From: Cylindrospermum sp. NIES-4074
GTDB taxonomy: Bacteria; Cyanobacteriota; Cyanobacteriia; Cyanobacteriales; Nostocaceae
DNA: 64,000 bases
Direction: 5' to 3'
NCBI GenBank assembly: GCA_003994795.1
Contig: AP018269.1
Location: 1,132,725-1,196,724, forward strand
A program made the translations under genes and the position numbers. How positions within the stretch are numbered: the stretch's first letter is position 1; each line of letters starts with the position of its first letter. Shown piece by piece: positions 24,657-34,134 of the stretch. Below the pieces are notes generated by a model. That model was given only the letters and a program-made list of their open reading frames with translations, was not told the origin of the DNA and searched no databases.

Positions 24657-25763
24657 ATGACAGACCGTGTTTTGATACTTGGTGGACGGGGGCGGATTGG
24701 TAGCAGTGTTGCTCAGGATCTACTCACTCACACCCAAGCGCAAATTACCATTACTGGGCGTTCTCCAGAGACGGGAAAGGCTGTGAGCTTGTCGTCGGGA
24801 GGACGAGAGCAGTTTTTGGTGTTGGATTTGGTGGAGGTTGACAGGTTGCGGGATGCGATCGCCAATTCTGATTTAGTCATCCACTGTGCTGGGCCTTTTC
24901 ACTACCGAGATACGAATGTTCTGGAAACTTGCATTCAACAAGGCGTTAATTATGTAGATGTCAGCGACCACCGTTCCTATACTAGTAAAGCTCTCAATTA
25001 TCATCAACAAGCGGCTGATGCTGGTGTGACAGCAATTATTAATACTGGCATTTTTCCAGGTATTTCTAACAGCTTAGTACGTCAAGCTATCGAGCAATTC
25101 GACAAAGCCGAAAAAATCCATTTAAGTTATTTAGTTTCTGGTTCTGGTGGTGCTGGTACTACAGTAATGCGGACAACTTTTTTAGGTCTGCAACATCCTT
25201 TTGAAGCTTGGATAAATGGTAAATGGCAGTTAATCAAACCTTATACTGACCGAGAAACAATTAACTTTCCACCCCCCTATGGGCTGAGTGGAGTGTACTG
25301 GTTTGATATGCCAGAAACTTTCACACTACCCCACGCCTTCCCATCAGTGAAAACAGTAATTACTAAATTTGGTTCTGTTCCAGATTTTTACAATCACCTA
25401 ACTTGGATAGCTGCACATATTTTTCCTAAATGGTTAATGCAGCGCTATAGCATGATTGAATTTTTGTCTCATGTTAGTCATTTTATGACCGATGTCACCA
25501 ATAGATTTAGTGGGATTGGTGTAACAGTTCGTGCAGAAGTTACAGGACAAAAAAACGGAAAAACAGCAATTTATTATGCAACTGTAGTGCATGAAAATGC
25601 CGCCGTAGCTTCCGGCTACGGTACAGGCAGCGTTGCCCAATTATTGCTAGATGGCAAACTCAAGAAACCAGGAGTTTACCCTGTAGAAGAAGCATTACCT
25701 ACAGATTTATTTATCCCAGTAATGCAAAATCGAGGTATTGAAATTATTCATAATTGGTTATAG
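24657..25763 (+). CDS. Saccharopine dehydrogenase-like NAD(P)-binding protein
   Basis: 368 residues. The N-terminal Rossmann motif is VLILGGRGRIGSSVAQDLL, with NSDLVIHCAGPFHY and CIQQGVNYVDVSDH as in the saccharopine dehydrogenase NADP-binding superfamily. FPGISNSLVRQ and the alpha/beta C-terminal part complete the fold. The substrate cannot be read from the sequence; cyanobacterial relatives are usually uncharacterised. The start follows the broken crtO copy by about 105 bp on the same strand. An oxidoreductase role in lipid or pigment metabolism is only a guess. Confidence 0.75.
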   Translation: MTDRVLILGGRGRIGSSVAQDLLTHTQAQITITGRSPETGKAVSLSSGGREQFLVLDLVEVDRLRDAIANSDLVIHCAGPFHYRDTNVLETCIQQGVNYVDVSDHRSYTSKALNYHQQAADAGVTAIINTGIFPGISNSLVRQAIEQFDKAEKIHLSYLVSGSGGAGTTVMRTTFLGLQHPFEAWINGKWQLIKPYTDRETINFPPPYGLSGVYWFDMPETFTLPHAFPSVKTVITKFGSVPDFYNHLTWIAAHIFPKWLMQRYSMIEFLSHVSHFMTDVTNRFSGIGVTVRAEVTGQKNGKTAIYYATVVHENAAVASGYGTGSVAQLLLDGKLKKPGVYPVEEALPTDLFIPVMQNRGIEIIHNWL

Positions 25764-25794
25764 AAATCACAATTACAGGTTAATGTAATTAACC

Positions 25795-27093
25795 TTACTC
25801 AAATTCATCAATTGTCGCGGGAGCAGTAAACTTTTTATGGCTAGCGATATTGCGTTCATACCAATTCATTAATGGAGTCGCACTAATGCCATGCACAATC
25901 ACAGAAACTACAATAGTAGTGTAAGTTATCCAGGCAATTTGTTCACCAATTTCGCCTTTTAACCCGTGACCAAATGCATAGCCAAGGTAATATAAAGAGC
26001 CAACACCGCGAATGCCAAACCAACCAAATAACCAGCGAGTTCCTGAGTTTAAAGTTCGGCGGGAGGAATCAACAGGACGCTTACCAATTGTGCTGATCCA
26101 AACCCCTAAAGGTCGGATAACGAAGAATAGTAAAACTATGACTAATAAAGATTGAGTTGCATACTTGAGCATCGGCGTCCATAGTAATATTGATCCCAAT
26201 AGCAAAATTGTGCCAACTTCTAGCAGTTTTTCTAATCGTTCAACAAACTCTAATTGTGCCAACGGCTTTTCGGGATTTTTGTAACTTTGTTGAACTACTA
26301 ACCCAGCAACAAATACTGCCAGAAATCCATAGCCATTAACAAGTTCTGTTAAAGAATAAGTCAACAAAATCGTACTAATAGCAATAAAATCTTCCATCAA
26401 CTCATCAACAGAACGGCGCTTTTGAACTTTTTTATCAATCCAAACTACTGCTTTAGCGACAACAATTCCCATAACAATAGCAGATGCGATCGCCCAAATT
26501 AAATCAACCATCACCCATTGTTTAAACCAGTTATCCCAGTTATTGTCTTTTACAGCATAAAGACCAAAATAAACGAAGGGAAATGCCAAAGCATCATTTA
26601 ATCCACCTTCAGAAGTTAAACCAAAGCGTAACTCATCTTTATCTTTTGTATCAGTAAGTTGCACTTCCGAGGCTAACACTGGGTCAGTTGGGGCGAGAAT
26701 TGCGCCTAATAAAATAGCTGCACCCCAATTCATGCCTAAAAATAATTTACCCACAATAGCCAAGCCAAAAATGGAAATTGGCATCAAAAATCCAATCAGC
26801 CGCACTGTGATATTCCAAACAGCTAAATTTAGCGGCATAACTATTTTTAAGCCGCAGCTAAATACAGAAATAATCACCACAAATTCCGTCAGACGCTCCA
26901 GCAAATCGGAGTTAAATACCTCATCACGACGCAATTGAATCAACCCTAAGCCATAAGGCCCCAACAAAACACCAACCACCAGATAGATGAGTGCAAAGGA
27001 AAGAGGTAGACGTGAAATCCAGCCTGATCCTAATGTGACTATCAGCAAGAGTAAGCCAAAGATAAGCAGGTTGAGAATATAGACATCTACCAT
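25795..27093 (-). CDS. Cation:proton antiporter (CPA1/NhaP-like)
   Basis: 432 residues with about twelve hydrophobic segments, an inner-membrane exchanger. The Na+/H+ exchanger pattern is seen in LLGAILAPTDPVLASEVQL, with the ion-binding Asp region, and in LNDALAFPFVYFGLY and WFGIRGVGSLYYLGYAFG. These proteins exchange Na+ or K+ for H+ in pH and salt homeostasis. It has no regulatory C-terminal domain, ending shortly after the last helix. It converges on the saccharopine dehydrogenase-like gene with about 30 bp between the stops. Confidence 0.88.
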   Translation of the reverse strand: MVDVYILNLLIFGLLLLIVTLGSGWISRLPLSFALIYLVVGVLLGPYGLGLIQLRRDEVFNSDLLERLTEFVVIISVFSCGLKIVMPLNLAVWNITVRLIGFLMPISIFGLAIVGKLFLGMNWGAAILLGAILAPTDPVLASEVQLTDTKDKDELRFGLTSEGGLNDALAFPFVYFGLYAVKDNNWDNWFKQWVMVDLIWAIASAIVMGIVVAKAVVWIDKKVQKRRSVDELMEDFIAISTILLTYSLTELVNGYGFLAVFVAGLVVQQSYKNPEKPLAQLEFVERLEKLLEVGTILLLGSILLWTPMLKYATQSLLVIVLLFFVIRPLGVWISTIGKRPVDSSRRTLNSGTRWLFGWFGIRGVGSLYYLGYAFGHGLKGEIGEQIAWITYTTIVVSVIVHGISATPLMNWYERNIASHKKFTAPATIDEFE

Positions 27094-27682
27094 GTTTTTG
27101 AGTATAAAAAATAGGCGTTGCTCTATAAGTTTAGTTGTGATATTTTGGTATATTAATTATCTAAAGAGTGATCTTATAAAAATAATTCCTACTTTTTTAT
27201 ACCTCTGTCAGCTTATGAAAAACTTACTAACAAGGGGACTCTTACTTGATGCCCTGGGTGTCTAGCTCGTGGTATTTGTTTTGCCGTGCGAGATGCGTTA
27301 AGTAGGTAATTTTTAGCAGAAATTAATTAAGACTATGACTAACCCGTTCAAGATAGTGAAATACTGAACGGGTTAGCGGGGCTTTCAATCCCCATTTCAC
27401 TCAAAATTTGAAATTTTGATCGAGAGTTATGTTCCGGTAATCCAGTAAATTCGTTAGTCACCTTGAAAGGGCTAATCCTAAAGACTCAAAAGGCGATTGA
27501 TCGCATCGTATAATCTCAATCATCTTTCCTACCATCTTTGGCTGTATCGGCTTGTGCAGCATCAATTTTGTTCTGCCAACTGTATCAACTTAAAGGAATG
27601 GCAGATTTAATTAGATACTGGGGTAGTCACTTACTTGCAGGGACGAAACTTTTCGCAGACTATCTGCCAGAACATCGGCAGA
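27094..27682. other. 590-bp gap with a series of hairpins
   Basis: CTAACCCGTTCA (27339-27350) pairs perfectly with TGAACGGGTTAG (27365-27376). GGGG/CCCC follows (27378-27381 and 27390-27393), and then TCAAAAT/ATTTTGA (27401-27407 and 27413-27419). A 30-codon frame from ATG 27598 to 27690 has plausible codons (MADLIRYWGSHLLAG...) but matches nothing I know and overlaps the end of the peptide gene. The hairpins may be a structured RNA, attenuator or dispersed repeat. Nothing else is recognised. Confidence 0.5.
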
Positions 27683-27937
27683 TTAGATAACTACCTTGGG
27701 AACATTATCCAAGGATACATAGGGTGGATATGGCGATCGGGGCACAGGTGGGTTCTGAATGCACGGAGGACAGCCTCCCCCACTCACTGATCCCGCTTCG
27801 TTTTCGCTTAGTTCTTCTAATTTGTTCCAAATACTTCCGCAGGACGAACAAGAATCAATGGCATCTAAGGAGGAGACAAAGCTGCCACCTTTTGGCAACT
27901 GGCGATTAGTTAGGGAAAATTTATGTGGTGATAGCAT
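27683..27937 (-). CDS. Small peptide with double-glycine leader, possible bacteriocin/RiPP precursor
   Basis: 84 residues. The middle, LEELSENEAGSVSGG, has the L-x-x-LS-(D/E)-x-E-x-x-x-V-x-GG pattern of leader peptides cut by C39 peptidase/ABC exporters. After GG the predicted core is 30 residues, starting GCPPCIQNPPVPRSP. It has two cysteines in a CPPC motif, is rich in proline and tyrosine, and ends in NVPKVVI. The N-terminal segment adds a CSSC motif. It lies 130 bp downstream of the STAND/WD40 gene on the same strand. No modifying enzyme or exporter is in the window, so the product and its maturation are inferred. Confidence 0.55.
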   Translation of the reverse strand: MLSPHKFSLTNRQLPKGGSFVSSLDAIDSCSSCGSIWNKLEELSENEAGSVSGGGCPPCIQNPPVPRSPYPPYVSLDNVPKVVI

Positions 27938-28069
27938 ACATCACGCACCCTTGATTACTAGATCGATGACTCTAAGGTAACTCCACCCGATACTGCATCT
28001 AACTACCTAACAGAGTAGATTTATCCTCAAATAAATCTTCCCGATATGTACCCAACAGAAGATGTCAAA

Positions 28070-31000
28070 CTAATTATTCTGATTAATATTCTTGCAGAGA
28101 TCGCGATCGCTCTCACTCACTTTGGAGTTGTAATCTAGATAATCCTTCGCCCAATCACAACCGCTTACCAGTAGGTTGTGTAGCTGCAAATTCGGCTCCT
28201 TCCAGTTGTTCCACAAAATCACTGTGTTGTCATCGCTTCCAGAAGCTAAAGTTTTGCCGTCGGGGCTGAAATTGACACTCAAGACCGCCTCACGATGTCC
28301 CTTGAGGGTGCGTATTTCCTTACCTGTGGCAACATTCCAGAGTTTGATGGTGTTGTCAGCACTACCAGAAGCTAAAATTTTGCCGTCTGGGCTGAAACTG
28401 ACGCTGCTAAAACTGACGCTATTAACCCAATCGCTATGCCCAGTGAGGGTGCGTATTTCCTTACCTGTGGCAACATTCCAAAGTTTGATGGTGTCGTCAT
28501 AACTACCAGAAGCCAAGGTTTTGCCATCGGGGCTGAAACTGACGCTCCTAACCGCAGCACTATGCCCAGTGAGAACGTTTATTACTTGGCCTGTAGCGGC
28601 ATTCCAGATTTTGATAGTCTTGTCATTACTACCAGAAGCCAAAATTTTGCCGTCGGGGCTAGAACTGACGCTATTAACCCAATCGCTATGCCCAGTGAGG
28701 GTGCGTATTTCCTGCCCTGTAGCGACATTCCAAAGTTTGATAGTCTTGTCATTACTACCAGAAGCCAAGGTCTTACCATTGGGGTTGAAACTGACGCTTC
28801 CAACTGGAGCGCTATGTCCAGTAAGGGTGCGTATTAACTGACCCGTGGTGAGATTCCAAAGTTTAATGGTGTTGTCGCCACCACCAGAAGCTAAAGTTTT
28901 GCCATCGGGGCTGAAACTGAGACTTAACACCCAATTCCTATGACCCTTGAGGGTACTTATTTCCTGCCCCATATCCACATTCCAAAGTTTGACGGTCTTA
29001 TCAGCACTGCCGGAAGCCAAGGTTTTGCCATCAGGGCTAAAACTGATGCTCCTGACATAACTGCTATGTCCAGTGAGGGGACGTATTTCGTTTATTTTAG
29101 CAAGATTCCAGAGTCTAATGGTCTTGTCATAGCTACCAGAAGCCAAAGTTTTACTATCAGGGCTGAAACTGATGCTCATAACATAATTACTATGCCCCTT
29201 GAGGGTGCGTATTTCCCTCCCCGTAGCAACATTCCAGAATTTGAAGGTATTGTCAGCACTGCCAGAAGCCAAGTCCTTGCCATTGGGGCTGAAACTGACG
29301 CTATTGACCGCATCGCTATGCCCCTTGAGGGTGCGTATTACTTTTCCCTTGACAACATCCCAGAATTTGATGGTCTTGTCAAAGCTACCAGAGGCCAAGG
29401 TTTTGCCATCCGGGCTGAAACTAATGCTCATGACAGAATTACTATGCCCTTTGAGGGTGCGTATTTCCCTCCCCGTAGCAACATTCCAAAGTTTGATGGT
29501 GTAGTCATTACTACTGGAAGCTAATGTTTTACGATCTGGGCTAAAACTGACGCTATTAACCACATCGCTATGTCCCTTGAGGGTGCGTATTTCCTTCCCC
29601 GTGACAACATTCCAGAGTTTGATGGTCTTATCATAACTACCAGAAGCTAAAGTTTTACCGTCTGGGCTGAAACTGACGTTCATAACATAATTACCATGCC
29701 CATTGAATCTACGTATTTCTTCCCCTGTTGCGACGTTCCAAAGTTTGATGGTCTTGTCATAACTGCCAGAAGCCAAGGTTTTACCATCGGGACTAAAACT
29801 GATGGTATTGACCCACTTACCATGCCCCTTGAGGGTGCGTATTTCTTGTCCTGTGGCAACATTCCAGATTTTAATAGTGTTATCAGCACTGCCGGAAGCT
29901 AAAGTTTTACCATCAGGGCTAAAATTGATGCTGGTGACATAATTATTATGCCCTTCTAAGCGATTGCGCTCTCTGACCGAATCCAATGCCTGTTGCAGTA
30001 CCTCTTGAACTCGTAACTGGGTATTGGGATCAGCTTTGTCTTTACCCACCCTTTCTAAGGGTATCCCTGCATGTAAACCTGCTACCAGGGCATCAAATTC
30101 TTTTCCTTGACCAAAAAGTTGATCTGAATAGCGACTGAGAACATCACTCTGACCTACCTGAAATTCTTCGGTTTGTTGTCTGGCAAAATCTGATTGCCAT
30201 GCCAGCGCAGATGCCATGCATATTGCGGTAATTGAACCAATCAGCCCTGTCTTAAGATTCCGATTTGTCTTCTCTTTAATTATTTGTTCCTTTTGCGCTT
30301 TTCTCAATTCTGCTAACAGTTCAGACCCTTGTTGCTGGCGAATAAATGACACTAAATAATCATGAACCAGTTGATAGCGGTTAGCTGGAACTTCTGGCAA
30401 CAGCAATACTAGCCCTGATTGGACAAAAATCTCTAACACTAAATCTATTTTTTCAGCTTCTGTCGCTAAATTTGCTGCCAAATCAGCACGAGTCCTGAGG
30501 GGACGAGTGCCTGTTTCATCTGTGAGTAAATATAAAACCAATCTGGCAGCACGTTCATTCGGCTCGCCACAGTCTTGGATTGCTGTTTCTAAAAATAGGT
30601 CAACTAGATTTTCCTTAGTGCCAAACTGACGATATTTTTCTAAAGTTGTAATTTTAGAACTTTGTAATTGTGTACCAATTATTTGTAACTCAATAGGACG
30701 TACTTCACCCAAAGCGCCTCCTAAATCTTCTACTAATTGATCTATTAAGGCAGGCTCCAAGTGAAAGCGTGTTTGTTCAGTCAAAGTTTGAATAACTGCT
30801 TTGGCATCTTCAGGAGAAAAGTTACCAAAATAATAGCGAATATTCTTATCGAGAATATTATTGTTAGTTGCCGTTAAATTTACTAGGCGATCGCATTCCA
30901 ATAAATAATGTAAATAATCTTCTCGTAAAGAGAGGATAACCTTTACAAAAGGTATATCTAGACAGGTACGCAAAAATTCATAAAATTGCAGCCTGTGAAT

Positions 31001-32827
31001 TTTATCTGTATAAGCGAAGAAGAACTCTTCAAATTGGTCAAAAAATAAAACCGTTAATAGATTGCGATCAGCATTTTTTCTTAACTGTTCTATAATAGCC
31101 GCTTGTGAATCAAGATTGACAGGTAATTTATTAGCTCTTATCTCCTCAAAAGCCTTTGCCAAGGACTGACCTAAAATTCCCACCCAATCTGTATAAAGTC
31201 GCAATAGAACAGGTAAAGCATCTCGCTCACCAATAGCTTGCTGTTTCAGGGCTGGAATTAAGCCTCCATTCAAAATTGAACTTTTACCTACTCCTGACTG
31301 ACCATGAATTACAATCAATTTTTGCTCAGTCCCACTAATTCTTTCTATTAATCGCTTGACATCTTGTTGCCGACCAGAAACAGCAATTTCTGGGGCAATT
31401 TTATCCTGATGATTAACTTGCGCTAACGCTGGGTTAATTGCCTGTCGCTGTGGATGTAAATACCCTGCACCAATGAAAGCTCGAAAACCATACTGATGTT
31501 CAACTTGTAGTTGCTCTTGCTTAATATGAAAAGCTTCTAGATATTGGCGTTGCTCAAAGTAAAGCGATCTCAACTTCTCCAATATAGAGATATACAGTTG
31601 TGGATTGTACTGAGGATTACTTTCTTTCCTCGCCCTTTTTAAATTACTAATAGCTTCTGTAACGTCACCTAAACCCTGTTGCGAACGAGCTAATATGAAC
31701 CAATACAACCCATATTCATGTCGTTGTAAATTGGGTATATAAACTAATATTTGCAGCGCTTGTTGAATTAATTGATTCGCGTCATAATAGCGTGTTTGTT
31801 GTAGCATTACTTCTGCTAAAAAGCTGTAATCCTGCGCTAATTGCTGCAAATTACCATACTTTTGATGCAGTTTCCAGGATTTTTGGGCTAGGCTATCTAA
31901 CTCATCCCATGCTTGTAAATGCAGCAGAACTTCACCCAGCTTACTAATATGTTTCGCAACTAAATCTGGACGTTGTGCTTTTTCAAATATATCGATACAT
32001 TGCTGAAGATAGTGCTTACTTTCTTGCCAATAGCTTTTATTTTCTCCTCTATTTAGTTCAGCCTTACGGTAATAAGCTAGGGCAATATAAAGCAGTAATA
32101 TTCCTTGCCGTTCTAAATGCTCAGTTCTTTGCCAAAAAGCTAAACTTGACCGATAGTAGCCTAATGCAGTTTCTATTTGATCATATAAATAATTTTCTAA
32201 CCCCAGCACAAATTCTATCGAGGCTTGAAGTGCTGGTTCCAATACTTGTCCCTGAATTTGCAAATCTTTCCGAGCGGTTTCTAGCTCCCAACAAGTTAGT
32301 GGGTTAGGAATTGTATGACCAGCAAAAATTTCATCTGTTTTTTGTCCCAGTAAATTGACTAACTCATCGGTAGTTAGCCCAAACTCAATTATAGTTGCCC
32401 AGTTCTCCAAATCTGTCGCTAATCGAATCAACTTTTGCAGAACTTGGTCATTAACCCATAACAGCGTCGGGAAAGGGAATTGTTTTCTAAACTCCTCCCT
32501 TACTTGGTTGGCTGAAGTGAGAACCATATCGAGTTCTTTCACCGACTCCAAGCCAAAAACCATCAATGCCTTTGGTTGTTCATCTCCTAATTCTATCAAT
32601 ATGCTTGTGTAGAGCGTTTTGACAGAAGCAGGTAAGTGAATTTCGCATATTTCAATTGGGGTTAATTCCCTTAGCTGTTGCACGAGGTGCTCTTGCAAAT
32701 TTCCATAGTTGCAACGCAGCAAAATCAGCGAAAACTCACCTTGAGAAAGTCTAATTGCTCGGATTAGAGTTTGCAATGATTGCTTGTTGTCAGCAGCAAA
32801 TTCTGCCAACTGGTCTAGGTTATTCAT
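28070..32827 (-). CDS. STAND NTPase with TPR and 14 WD40 repeats
   Basis: 1585 residues. The first 170 residues form an alpha/beta domain, followed by a TPR-like helical region (about 190-450). A STAND-type NTPase follows, with Walker A HGQSGVGKSS (about 507-516) and Walker B-like LLTVLFFDQFEEF. A single hydrophobic helix (LIGSITAICMASALAW, about 860-875) could anchor it in a membrane. Fourteen WD40 repeats (about 955-1530) would make two seven-bladed propellers. STAND proteins are signal-activated switches, often in immunity or cell death. The start overlaps the upstream ATPase gene by 4 bp (ATGA), so they form one operon. Confidence 0.88.
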   Translation of the reverse strand: MNNLDQLAEFAADNKQSLQTLIRAIRLSQGEFSLILLRCNYGNLQEHLVQQLRELTPIEICEIHLPASVKTLYTSILIELGDEQPKALMVFGLESVKELDMVLTSANQVREEFRKQFPFPTLLWVNDQVLQKLIRLATDLENWATIIEFGLTTDELVNLLGQKTDEIFAGHTIPNPLTCWELETARKDLQIQGQVLEPALQASIEFVLGLENYLYDQIETALGYYRSSLAFWQRTEHLERQGILLLYIALAYYRKAELNRGENKSYWQESKHYLQQCIDIFEKAQRPDLVAKHISKLGEVLLHLQAWDELDSLAQKSWKLHQKYGNLQQLAQDYSFLAEVMLQQTRYYDANQLIQQALQILVYIPNLQRHEYGLYWFILARSQQGLGDVTEAISNLKRARKESNPQYNPQLYISILEKLRSLYFEQRQYLEAFHIKQEQLQVEHQYGFRAFIGAGYLHPQRQAINPALAQVNHQDKIAPEIAVSGRQQDVKRLIERISGTEQKLIVIHGQSGVGKSSILNGGLIPALKQQAIGERDALPVLLRLYTDWVGILGQSLAKAFEEIRANKLPVNLDSQAAIIEQLRKNADRNLLTVLFFDQFEEFFFAYTDKIHRLQFYEFLRTCLDIPFVKVILSLREDYLHYLLECDRLVNLTATNNNILDKNIRYYFGNFSPEDAKAVIQTLTEQTRFHLEPALIDQLVEDLGGALGEVRPIELQIIGTQLQSSKITTLEKYRQFGTKENLVDLFLETAIQDCGEPNERAARLVLYLLTDETGTRPLRTRADLAANLATEAEKIDLVLEIFVQSGLVLLLPEVPANRYQLVHDYLVSFIRQQQGSELLAELRKAQKEQIIKEKTNRNLKTGLIGSITAICMASALAWQSDFARQQTEEFQVGQSDVLSRYSDQLFGQGKEFDALVAGLHAGIPLERVGKDKADPNTQLRVQEVLQQALDSVRERNRLEGHNNYVTSINFSPDGKTLASGSADNTIKIWNVATGQEIRTLKGHGKWVNTISFSPDGKTLASGSYDKTIKLWNVATGEEIRRFNGHGNYVMNVSFSPDGKTLASGSYDKTIKLWNVVTGKEIRTLKGHSDVVNSVSFSPDRKTLASSSNDYTIKLWNVATGREIRTLKGHSNSVMSISFSPDGKTLASGSFDKTIKFWDVVKGKVIRTLKGHSDAVNSVSFSPNGKDLASGSADNTFKFWNVATGREIRTLKGHSNYVMSISFSPDSKTLASGSYDKTIRLWNLAKINEIRPLTGHSSYVRSISFSPDGKTLASGSADKTVKLWNVDMGQEISTLKGHRNWVLSLSFSPDGKTLASGGGDNTIKLWNLTTGQLIRTLTGHSAPVGSVSFNPNGKTLASGSNDKTIKLWNVATGQEIRTLTGHSDWVNSVSSSPDGKILASGSNDKTIKIWNAATGQVINVLTGHSAAVRSVSFSPDGKTLASGSYDDTIKLWNVATGKEIRTLTGHSDWVNSVSFSSVSFSPDGKILASGSADNTIKLWNVATGKEIRTLKGHREAVLSVNFSPDGKTLASGSDDNTVILWNNWKEPNLQLHNLLVSGCDWAKDYLDYNSKVSESDRDLCKNINQNN

Positions 32828-34134
32828 AACATAAATTCATTTGCTTCTGCCAAAATTGGATTAATATCAAACCATGAACCGTCCTCATCACGATATTCAA
32901 ATACAAACATACTGCGTAGCAAAATTTCGTATTTTTCTTGACCCCTAAAGCTTTTATGTTGTGCCACTTCACGCAGTAATTCCCATTCATCACGAGTAAT
33001 TGCTAAAGTTAGCTCATTGCGGCGCTGTTTAATCACACTCTCTAAACATTCACGGGAAAGCGGTGGATCTTCTCTTTGCAGACTGCGAAATAATAGCATC
33101 AACAAATTACGCAGATGACCACCACTAACTCTGCATAATCGCTCTAAACTATGAGAGTTATCAAAAACCTTGGTAATTAAATTACTACTTTCTTCCCAAC
33201 TTAAACTAGGAAAAGCCCTTGCCATGATCATCTTTTGTAGCAGTGTAATTCCTTGTTTGCATTCAGAACCGTCTCGTAGCTGCACGGGAACCATCGGCAA
33301 AACTTTGGGATCTACCCCAAAGCGATTTGTTAACCTGCCTAACGCGCTAGTAAATATCAACACTAGGGGAATTGTATAGACAACATGACAATTTAGCTGG
33401 TTTAATTGTTCACCGCGTTCGACAAATAGATATTCTGGCTGGTAATAACCTGAAGGCTTGAGAGAATTATCCACTCGGTCGAGATTATCGACAATTACCA
33501 CTAGTCCTTTTTTTCCTTGCTGCTTCAGTTGTTCTCTAGCAGGTTTGAGCAACTCTTTATTAATCGATTCTAAAATGCCATTCGTGCGCGGTTCTAGATA
33601 TTGTCTCAATTGACTACGAAATTTGGGGCTATTTTTAGTTTTAGCTGTAATATTAGCAATACCCAGAGATAGCTTAATTTCAGAAAAATCTATCGTCGGT
33701 GTAAGAAACAACTCCGTTAGTTCAGTAAATAGATTTTGAAAGTATCCTGGCTTCAGATTAATTTGAATTGCTTCCAGGCTTTGACTCACTTCCCGCGCTA
33801 TACTCAGCAAAATATCTGTAACATCAACATCTACCATATCCAAGCTTTGGCTGGACTCAAAATAGACTGCATGAAATCCCAGTTTTTCTAAATCTGCTTT
33901 CAGTCGCAGTAACTCGGTGGACTTACCACAGCCAATATGTCCTGTAAATAATTGGCATGTGGGTTGCTCAGGTGATAAGCGTTTTATAGTTCTTGCCAAT
34001 TCTTCAATAATCTTGCCACCACGCACTGAAGAGAAATCTATATAATACTGTCGATCCTCTGCTTTACCCACCACTAGAGTCTTGCTAGGGTTACAAGCTT
34101 GAAAGAATCTTTCTACATCCAGATCCATTATCAA
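32824..34134 (-). CDS. P-loop AAA/KAP-like ATPase, partner of the STAND/WD40 protein
   Basis: 436 residues. Walker A is GHIGCGKST (65-73) and Walker B GLVVIVDNLDRVD (about 210-222), with an arginine-rich helical C-terminal half (CRVSGGHLRNLLMLLFRSLQ). The layout resembles KAP-type or ORC/STAND-like AAA ATPases. It begins near SSVRGGKIIEELARTIKRLS, so no extra N-terminal effector is present. Its stop overlaps the start of the STAND/TPR/WD40 gene by 4 bp, implying translational coupling and joint function. The biochemical role is unknown; a sensor or adaptor ATPase in a signalling or defence pair is a reasonable hypothesis. Confidence 0.8.
   Translation of the reverse strand: MIMDLDVERFFQACNPSKTLVVGKAEDRQYYIDFSSVRGGKIIEELARTIKRLSPEQPTCQLFTGHIGCGKSTELLRLKADLEKLGFHAVYFESSQSLDMVDVDVTDILLSIAREVSQSLEAIQINLKPGYFQNLFTELTELFLTPTIDFSEIKLSLGIANITAKTKNSPKFRSQLRQYLEPRTNGILESINKELLKPAREQLKQQGKKGLVVIVDNLDRVDNSLKPSGYYQPEYLFVERGEQLNQLNCHVVYTIPLVLIFTSALGRLTNRFGVDPKVLPMVPVQLRDGSECKQGITLLQKMIMARAFPSLSWEESSNLITKVFDNSHSLERLCRVSGGHLRNLLMLLFRSLQREDPPLSRECLESVIKQRRNELTLAITRDEWELLREVAQHKSFRGQEKYEILLRSMFVFEYRDEDGSWFDINPILAEANEFML

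Noticed and set aside
27598..27690. 30-codon frame with plausible codons after AAAGGA
   Set aside because: Too short, no recognised family, the ribosome site is too close, and it overlaps the end of the opposite-strand peptide gene. Kept only as a note in the gap entry.
28176..29524. Several long plus-strand open frames
   Set aside because: They are antisense to the WD40 repeats. The periodic sequence keeps stops away in more than one frame, and the sense frame has clear WD40 motifs.
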